DNA of 64,000 nucleotides from Oreocharis arfaki (lineage: Eukaryota; Chordata; Aves; Passeriformes; Paramythiidae): NCBI GenBank assembly GCA_013398015.1, contig VZRR01010829.1, forward strand, positions 616,679 through 680,678. The letters are read 5' to 3'. Positions 50,201 to 59,200 of this stretch are shown one piece after another. Numbering within the stretch: position 1 is the stretch's first letter; every line of letters begins with the position of its first letter. The position numbers and the translations under genes were made by a program. The notes under the pieces are model-generated. The model searched no databases. It saw nothing but the letters and a program-made list of their open reading frames with translations, and was not told the DNA's origin.

Positions 50201-53200
50201 TCCATCTGAGACACATGGCTGCTACAGACAGGCAGGAGTGCCCTCCCTCACTAGATGTCTAAGCTGCCCAGTGCCCATACAGAGATCTGTCTTGGGGCAC
50301 TTTGGCACCTCCTAGTACTAGCAGTTTTCCATGGTGGGGGCCTGAGGTGGTTCCTTGCCAGTAGTATAGCAGGAGAAGGCACGTGTGGTAAAAGGATCTT
50401 CCCGCTGTAACTGGAGCATAAAGTGATGCTTACAGCAAGGCTGGGCCATCCTGACAGAGCCCTCCTCTCCAGCCCTGTGCTCCTAGGTCCCTGCTGCCAC
50501 CAGTCTGGTCTCATAATTAATTTGGCAAGGACGCTTTGTCCTACTGGCAAGTTTAATAAGGTCAGGGTGGCTTCTGAAGGCAGTTGGGCTGACAGCAGCA
50601 GAAGTGCCATGTCCAGCATTGTCTTCAAAAGCCTCTTGTGTTTGTCCTCCCGCCTGTGGCACCGGCTCTTGCTCCTGCTGGGAGGGAGCGTGCAGCAAAC
50701 ACAGCTCTGTCTCGCCAGCTAATCTGCACCCCACAGCCTGACTCTTGGCACCACACATGTGTTCCTTATTTCTCTCCGTGTGTTACTGGCACCTCTTCCT
50801 TTCCCCCCGTCCTCCTCCTGCCCTTGACAGAGGTTGCTCTGCCAGCCGTGCACACACCCTGGTGTGTGTGCCGCATCCATGGGGTCCTTGGCCTCTCTTA
50901 CTCCTGTCAGTTCTGGAGCAGCTCCTCCAAGCTGAGCCTCACACACACGTGGGCACACAAGTTCCTGCACACCCCTGCAGCATCATTCGGGCAGCACCTC
51001 CTGCCAGAGCCAGGTGCTGGCATGGCCACGGAGGAGGTGCAGCCTGCGCTGCAGCACCTTGCCCTCCAAAAATATTGTGCCACCACTGCAAACGTGGCAG
51101 GCTTGCTTTTCCTGAGATTAAGGGAGCCAAGCTTAATGCCTAATGCCAGCTGAGCCCAGTCTTCTCAGCTGCCAGATGTGTGGGTTGTACTGCAGAGCTG
51201 CCGGCAGCAGGGATGAAGTGGAGAAGTTGTGCTGAGCATCGTGTGGCACGTAATGGCACACACGTAATGGCAAGAGGCGGCTGTCACCCGCTGCTTCTGC
51301 TCCCTCTCAAAGCCATTCAAAGCACCTTGTGTTGCGTGCAGGATGCTACAGGCAGGGTTGAATGGAGAAATTAGCAGGGGAGCTGTTTTCCTGTACGCCC
51401 AGGGTGAGGAGGTCATCTGCATTCAGGCAGTATGCATTTTTTTCCTTCACCCTGCAGTCTCGTCATGGAGGATTATTCTGAGGAAGCAGCAGGTGATATT
51501 TCATGTAGATGTGGTATTTGGCCATCGCAGAGATTACTTCCCTTCCTTGAGTTTTTGTAACTCCTTATTGTCATGCTTAGGAAGTGAAGGGCAGTTATTT
51601 ATTCAGCATGCCTGAGACTACTGATGCTAAATCAGGGTCACCAAATGATTAGTTCTGAAATATCTCTTTCAATAAAGTCTTGGTGATATTTTCATTATTT
51701 GCCTAACTCTGCCCAGGGCTTTGAAAGCAGGAGTGAGGACAGGGGAAGTTTTTGACCTCCAGCAGTGCCACCAGCACCCCAGAGAAATCTACTCCCTGTG
51801 CCTACACAGGAGAAAAGCTGTAAGCAGGACTTAGGGATCTTGATTAATCTGAGGGACAAACAGCAAGGACTTTTGCATCATCCAGGCTTGAAAGGGACAT
51901 TGCTGCCTGAAAGGAGAGCGGTTCTGAGGGGTCACATGCTGTAACTTGGCCTCTTTCTCTCTTAGGATGTGGTGGTGGTCGGAGAGGAAAACTTCACCAC
52001 CCCGTGCTATATCCAGCTGGACCCAGAGGCCTGCCATATCCTGACAGAAACCCTCAGCACCTATGCCTTGGTGGGACAGTCAATCACCAAGGCAGCAGCC
52101 AAACGTCTCAAACTGGCCATCTTCGGACCGCTGTCCTGCTCTTCACTGGAGTACAGCATCCGGGTCTACTGCCTCGATGACACGCAGGATGCTCTTAAGG
52201 TGGTCCTTGATCTCTTGCTTGCTCTCCCTCTCCCTCCCCAGCTGTCACAGGACTGCAGTCATAGCAGTGACTAGACCCTCTGCTCCATGTATTCATGCTC
52301 CTTGGGTTATTTTTCTGATTAGAAAAAGAGCTTGACAGCAAGCTGCTGTTTTATAGTTTAACCCCCACACGCTATAAATTGTCCTTTGCAAAGGGATCTC
52401 ACACTATTTTCCACCTACCAGTCTTTTTTCCTTTGTTTACCTGTATCATATCCTGAATCCTAAGGTTTTTGCATTATTAAAGGGCCATAAGGTACACAGG
52501 GCTTCATTCGTTATTCATGTATTTTTAATGCTAAGTGCCAGCTCCCCAGAGATGGAGAAACATATAAATGCTTCTTTGTAAATAGTTGATAATGATAAAA
52601 GAAGCTTCTGGCCCGTTAATCACTGCCTGCTTTCATATTGCTTTATTACACCTCTTCGCATGCAGCTTTTTGTGTTGGGAATTTGCAACTGGAATAAACC
52701 AAAGCTGCTGCTATCCCTAACTGGATAACCTTACTCTCCCTGCGTAATTCTGGCAAGCACATAGACACACTCTCACTACATACAGATGAGCAGAGAGGTA
52801 ACCAGACCTGCTATTTCTCTTTATAAATACCTGTATTTATAGACAGTATTTATAGACATCGGTGCACTCATGAAATATGTAGCTCCAACTGCACAACAGA
52901 GTTTATTAAAAGGTGGGGTTTTTCCTTTAGTTGCAGTTAGTGCAACTTCACAAATGCCTCTGCAGCAAAGTGATTTCATAGCCTGACTAAGCAGAATGAT
53001 CCTGCTGCTGTACACACTTTTGTTTCCCCAGGTCTATGTGGGAATTATTGCACTGGCTGGGAGTTGTTTTATGTTTTTCAGAACAGTGACTTCTATCACT
53101 GAGAGCAACACATTTGGTTGTCCTCCCTGATACTATCTGATATCAAGGTTTGCCTGGGCTGTGCTGAGGGAATACTCTTTTATGTGTAAGAAAGGCAGCA

Positions 53201-56200
53201 AAGTGTAAGAGTTGAAGCAGGCACATGGTGACTTCAGCATGATTGTGTCCTCTGGGACGCTGGCCTCTGTCACTGCATTGGTGTTACCAGCCTTATAGAA
53301 ACAATTATTTTCCCTGCTCTGACTTCCCTTTTGTTTTTCCTATTTCAAAAAATAAAAAAAGTGAAAAGGATCTTTCATAGCAATCAAGCTTCAAAGGTCC
53401 TGATGGTTTTATGCCTGTGCTGCATAATACAATTTTCCATGGGTTTGACAAGGCCTGAGGTAATAGTAAGTGAGTCGGAGGGGCCTTGGCCAGCCAGCTA
53501 ATGCAGTCAGAGCTGAGGAATCTAATTAGGTATTACTCAGGAGCTGTTGGTCTGTTTCTAATAGACTGTAGGGAGACTTGTGTGGTAAAGTTAATCCAAT
53601 TCAGTACGACAGCAGAAGGGATCAGGAGATGCATAGAGCCACACGGGGGGAACCATCCTTCTCCTGAGAAGCTGCAGTTGAAATTTGGGAGGGCAACAGG
53701 TCAGTCCTTGGGATCCTGCTGCAGTTAGACCGAAAAGCAAGATTGCAATTTGGTGAGGAAAGGTGAGAAAAGTCAGGAGGCCATCATCCCACTCAGTATC
53801 TACTGCTTTTTTATGTCAAGTTCATGCATTTTTATTTTCTTTCTCTTTGGCATGTCCACCCCAAGAGTGGAGGGGTACCCATGGGGTTCAAGACCCAGCT
53901 AGCTGGTGGTTTTTAGGAAGACAAGCACATGTACTTGCTAGCTACAGACTCTTATAAATGCATGAGTTGCGCTTTTTTGGAAGTGTAAGGTCTGGGGAAG
54001 GAGAAGATTGAGAATAAAGTAAACCAGCTGTAGATGAGTAAAATAGGTGTAGAAGGAAGGGCTGACTCTGGACTAGTGTGTATAAGCAGGTGCATATGAA
54101 CTGGTGCGTGAAACCAGTGTTTACTAAACATCCCTGCGTGACGGTGTTGTGTAGACTCAATCTGTGACTATCCAGAAAGAAGAAAAAAAGGTTGGGGTGC
54201 TTGGCACATGCTTTCACAGCAGCTGGTGCTGCAGCAGCCCCTGCCGTGCGGGGAGGACATCTTTGGCACTGCCCGATTGCCAAAGGGATGGCATTCACCA
54301 GGCAATTACTATGGGGTGTGTGGACAAGGCATGAAGACAAGGCTGTGCCAGCAGATCCTGAAGTTAGAAGTATTTTGGAGAGGAAAGAAAGTTGTAAGCA
54401 TTAGGTGAAGCACCAGCTGCAAGGTCTTGGTGTCATGAGGGTGGCTGCTCTGGGCAATGCACGGCAAGGGTAGAGAAGAGAAATGTTCCCACATTGCATT
54501 GTCTGAGCTTTGGAAGAGCCTTTATAGGGGATTGTGTGTATTTTTTAATAGACATCCAAATGCATTCTGTTATTATTTACAACTAAGAATGAGCGTGCCA
54601 TATGCTGAATGTGTTTTAACAGCCACCAAAGGAAGACAAGTAGTTGCAGTATAAAACACGGTGCGGTGTTTATCCAGCAGACTTTTCCCTCTCATCATGC
54701 AGAGTAAGCACTCGCAGCTGAGCTGCCGGCACCCGCAGTACAGTAGGGAAGTGTAATGATTTGCCATCAATAAGGGCTCAGTTATTGTGAGAGCAGCTTA
54801 GTGAGGTTCTTGGCAGCTCTGGAGCAGTGTGGGCTTGGTGCTGATCACACATGCAGCATCCCCTGCCCCACAGGGTCCTGAGCCACCTGGATGGGGTGCT
54901 CACAAAAATGCTTTTTTGGGCAGGGGTGAGAGGAGTTGTGACCTTGAGCACTGGCTCTTTTTTTAATGTTAATTTTTGCACTTTGAAGGGGATGCCCAAG
55001 GTTAAAAGAAAATAAAAGAGGTAATAATATGATAACTATAAAGAAATCCAGCTGCTTTGCTCTCTTTATTGATGTATGGCTTTGAGATTGAGGTATGTGA
55101 CCTGTGTGTGGCAGCGTGGCGGGGGCTGAGCAGCCAGACACATGGAAACAGCTGCCTCTCACACTGGGGGCCTGTGAAGGACTTCAGGCTGTATCAGGGT
55201 GACATCCCCCAACCTGTCTCATGCTGCACAGTAACTCTCTTCAAAAAAAACACCCAAAAATGGGCACAGTAGGCTTGTGATCTTCTCTCTGTTATTTAAT
55301 GCTTATTTTTCCTTCTATTGAAGAAAGGCGTAGCTTAGACTGAACATCATTGTTTGCTTGTGCCCCTTTAATGAGGAGGCCCAGGCTGCGGCTGTTCTGG
55401 TGTCGCAGGTGGTGGAGTGATGCCTTACACAGCTCCCTCTCCTAGGAAATGACTCCTGCCTCACAGGGTGATGGGAGGGCAGGGTGACCACAGCCACCTC
55501 AGCATGGGGCAAGCAATATGCAGCTCAGGTTTCGGCTCAGGAGGACACAGAGGTGCCAGCCAGCAGGATAAGCACTGCTCTAAAAGAATGCTGTATGGCA
55601 GGAACCAGCCAGGGTGTTTGAAGGGCTGTGCAAGTCCAAATTAATTCTGAATTAATTAGCTAAGTGGCATGGGAGAAGCACGGGCTGCTCAGCATCCTCC
55701 AGTCAGATCATTTGGAAGGGCTACAGTGGCCCAGGGTGGCTACCAGAAGTGGGATGTTGAAACTAGACACCAAGATCTGGTGGGTGGGATGGTGCAGCAT
55801 CACGCTGCAGTTTCCCCCACAGCAGTGCAGCTCCCAGAGCTGGTCCAGCACGGGCAGGAGCAGTTCCTCGGTGCCTGCGCCCCGCATGCCTGAGAGGTGG
55901 CATCTGCAACTAGCTCACGCAGTTCCACATGTCATCTTCTGGACCTTCCAGGGAGGTAATTGGAACATAATGAAGATCTGTAGTAATCAGATAATTACTA
56001 TCGATTGCTCTTTAGACATCTTGATGAAGTAATTAGGTGGCACTGGAAAGAAGCTGGAACTGCTTCATTGGCATAACCGTAATCTGAAAGGTTTCCTGAT
56101 TTTGTTTGTTTTCCTCTAATGGCCAATAAAAGAACATCGTTTTAGCTTCAGGATCTGCCAGATGCTGTTCTTGTATGCTTGCTACCTCTCTGAATGTGGT

Positions 56201-59200
56201 CAGGAGTAGCTTAGCTGAAATGGGGGCTCTTTTAGTTGGCCTGGGGCAGTATCCCAGTTTTGTGTGCCCCTGTATTCCTTGAGCATCCCCATTGTGTGTG
56301 ATTGTTTTTGGCCACATGAGACTGGTTGGTTGGTTAACTCTTTTAATGAAATGTGACTGAGATTGGCTGTGTTGGTTTCTAATGGAGCTCATGGAGGCGC
56401 CTTTGTGCTTGCTTCTTCTATGTGATCTGCAATTAGGCTGTTTGTAGGCAACATTTCACTTATTAATTACAAGCTTATCTTTATCTTTAGCTTCAGAAAA
56501 TAACCAGACTCTTGGCTTGCTAACTTTTCATCACATGATCAATATTTCAGTAGCCCTGAACCCGTGTATTCATATGTACAAAATGCTCCATCACAGTGCC
56601 TTGCACTGTTTCCATGCCACCCTGCTGGACAGTGCCAGTGCAGGTGTCTGTTTTCTCCTGTACTGCTCTGTCACGGGGCACTTTGTCAGGAGGCCACAAG
56701 CTGAATGAGCAGTGGTATGCACAGGTCTCACATCAGCAGGACCTACACAAATAAGAGTTTCCAAAAACAAGATAGTAAAGCTACCATTAGATGTCCAGTT
56801 CGATGAGTAGTGGAGAAGATTGATCTATTTCTGTACTCAAACAGTGACTGCTTGCAAAGTCTTCACATTCCATTTAATAGCATAGAATTGAGCTTCTGCT
56901 TATAGGACATGTGAGTGAACACTGTGTCTCGCAGAGGAGAGGTGCCTGCATCACTGCTGGGCTTCTGCTGAATGAAGGAGGCAAGAGGGTTATAATCAGA
57001 TCCACTAACGCAGTTCCAGTTTACGGAGACACACAATTCTGTGCAATGGCTGTGTATTTTTTTAATCTGTGTTACACAAGTCACAGCATCTACAGCAGAC
57101 ATTCTTGAAGACTCAGAAGAGCATCGTGCTGTCTTGATGAAACCTGACCACTTTCTTCTTTTTATCTCGATACTGCAGGAGGTCTTTCAGCTTGAGCAGC
57201 AGATGGGCGGGCAGCTTTTAGAGGAGCCCAAAGCTTTGCATTTTAAGGGAAGCACCCACAACCTCCGTCTCTCCATTCATGACATTGCCCATTCTCTCTG
57301 GAAGAGCAAACTCCTGGCTAAATACCAGGTGAGCATTAAAAAATCTTCACATTGCATGCTAGCAGTGAGGCTTAAAGAAATACTGTCACACACAGGTGTG
57401 TTTAAAAAGCATCAGGAATCAGGCTATAATTCCATGGACATTTTTTTTTCCCAGGACCATTTGCAGTCACATTTGGCATGGAGCCTGCAGTCTCTGGTCA
57501 TACAACATCCATGCCTTGGCCCCACATCCCTCCCTGACTATACTTTTTTGCTTTCCTCCTGCAGGAGATTCCCTTTTACCACATCTGGAGTGGATGTCAG
57601 AGGAACCTGCACTGCACCTTCACACTGGAAAGGTTCAGTCTGAATACCCAGGAGCTGGTGTGCAAGCTCTGTGTGCGGCAGGTGGAAGGAGAAGGACAGA
57701 TCTTCCAGCTCAACTGCTCTGTCTCAGAGGTAAATGATGTTTGTGTACTTTTCTATCCAACTTCAGGAACATGGGAGGGCCAAGGAGGTATAACCTTTCC
57801 CATTGCTACTTCTTTAGTGCTTCCCAGTTTCCTCCTGACTGCTGGTATGGACCTAAAGAATGGATTAAGTAATTACTCTGTATCTCCAAGTGGATTTTTC
57901 CTTAGTTTCTCTCATCTGGAAGGAAGGGGGGAGGAGAGCAGCTTTGATCTCTCTACTAGTGCTGCCTTTCTTTGTCTGTGTGGAGGAGCTCTTTGCCCAG
58001 CACTCCCTAACACATCTCATGAAGCTCTCGTGGTCCTGTTTCCTTGGCAGTCCATGAGACGCATCATGCCTGACAGTTCCCTGGAGAGAGAGAAAAGAGA
58101 ATAGGAAAATGTCAGTGCTGTGTGTTCCATGAGGCACTCTCCTCTGATCCCATGTAATAGCTGCTGTGCAATAGGGAATATCAGATGGTCTGGTTGCAGT
58201 AAACTTTTCTCCTCATATTTTGCTATTGCTACAAATCCTGACTATTGTCTTTGGCAATTTTTCTTTTGCTGTCTGACATTTTCCAGAAGAAATATTATCA
58301 CAAGTTCAGGGACATCTTTGCCAATGCTGTGTAGCACCTGGAGAATTTTTGCTCCTTGGGGCAGTCAAGCTTGGGGCTGAGATGGAGCAACACATTCATG
58401 TGTGAAGTGGCATTGACTCCAGTGAGTGTGCTGGTGGGTTTTGTTCCTGGTACCCTTGGCAGCTACGAGGAGCAGACTCTTGGGCAGCAATCACTGCTGT
58501 CTGGCTTGGGGAAGGGCTGCGAGAGCAGAGACAAAAGTTTCTTGTGCTGTAGGGCTCTGACAGTGAGCACCATTACCCATAACATCTGCTTGGTTAGCGG
58601 GTGTAAAGTTACAGATTCATCTGGGGACTACACAGCATTAAGGACAGATGGTAAAACAAGCATCATAAACAATTATTGTAATAAGTGCTGCATTGAGGTA
58701 ATCACTAATTTAACCTCACACAGAAGAGAAAGAACTGAAAGTAACTTTAATGAAATGCAAGTATACACTATAATCATCTTCAGCTGCTTTTGTGTAATAG
58801 GGCTTGGTAATAGATTCAGAGGGAACAGGATAATATTCTTGTCTTGTGCTGTGATCCTATCCATCAAGGATGAATAGAGGGAGTGAATAATACCACTGCG
58901 ATCAAGGCTGCCTCCTGCAAAATTGCCCCTTGTTGTTGACACCTTGTGATATTCCCAAACTCCAGCAAGGAACAGGAGGACCTTGGGCTGCTAAGAGCTG
59001 GAATATAGGGTCAGCTAGGAAAAAATCCTGTAACTCAGAGATTTGATGATAAGTCACCTGAAAGGGTAATAACTGCAACTTGGAAACTGATGCATGCTTC
59101 TAGGAGTGTGATGAAGACATCAGACCAGGCATCAGGAAACTATAGCTGTGGTTCCTCACATTTTCCTCTGAGGTTAGGCTAGTGGTATCCAGCTAGTGGT

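Larger units (their letters stand above)
52200..57178 (+). other. UNC5C: UNC5C intron 12
   Basis: A 5.0 kb intron. It contains a hairpin plus tandem 13-mer at 52822-52858, an AT-rich block at about 52480-52690 and a homeodomain-motif cluster near 55955-56035. No exon or transposon was recognised. It ends TTTTATCTCGATACTGCAG. Confidence 0.85.

Noticed and set aside
50638..51153. Overlapping long open frames on both strands in intron 11
   Set aside because: The area is GC-rich and the proteins are low in recognisable features. No splice signals or start context support a gene.
57041..57643. 200-codon plus-strand open frame
   Set aside because: It is exon 13 (57179-57328) with chance extensions into both introns; the true exon borders and phases are clear.
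57658..58104. Exon 14 frame staying open far into intron 14
   Set aside because: The donor GAG|GTAAAT at 57729/57730 fits exon 15 in phase, and the intronic part has no similarity to UNC5 proteins.
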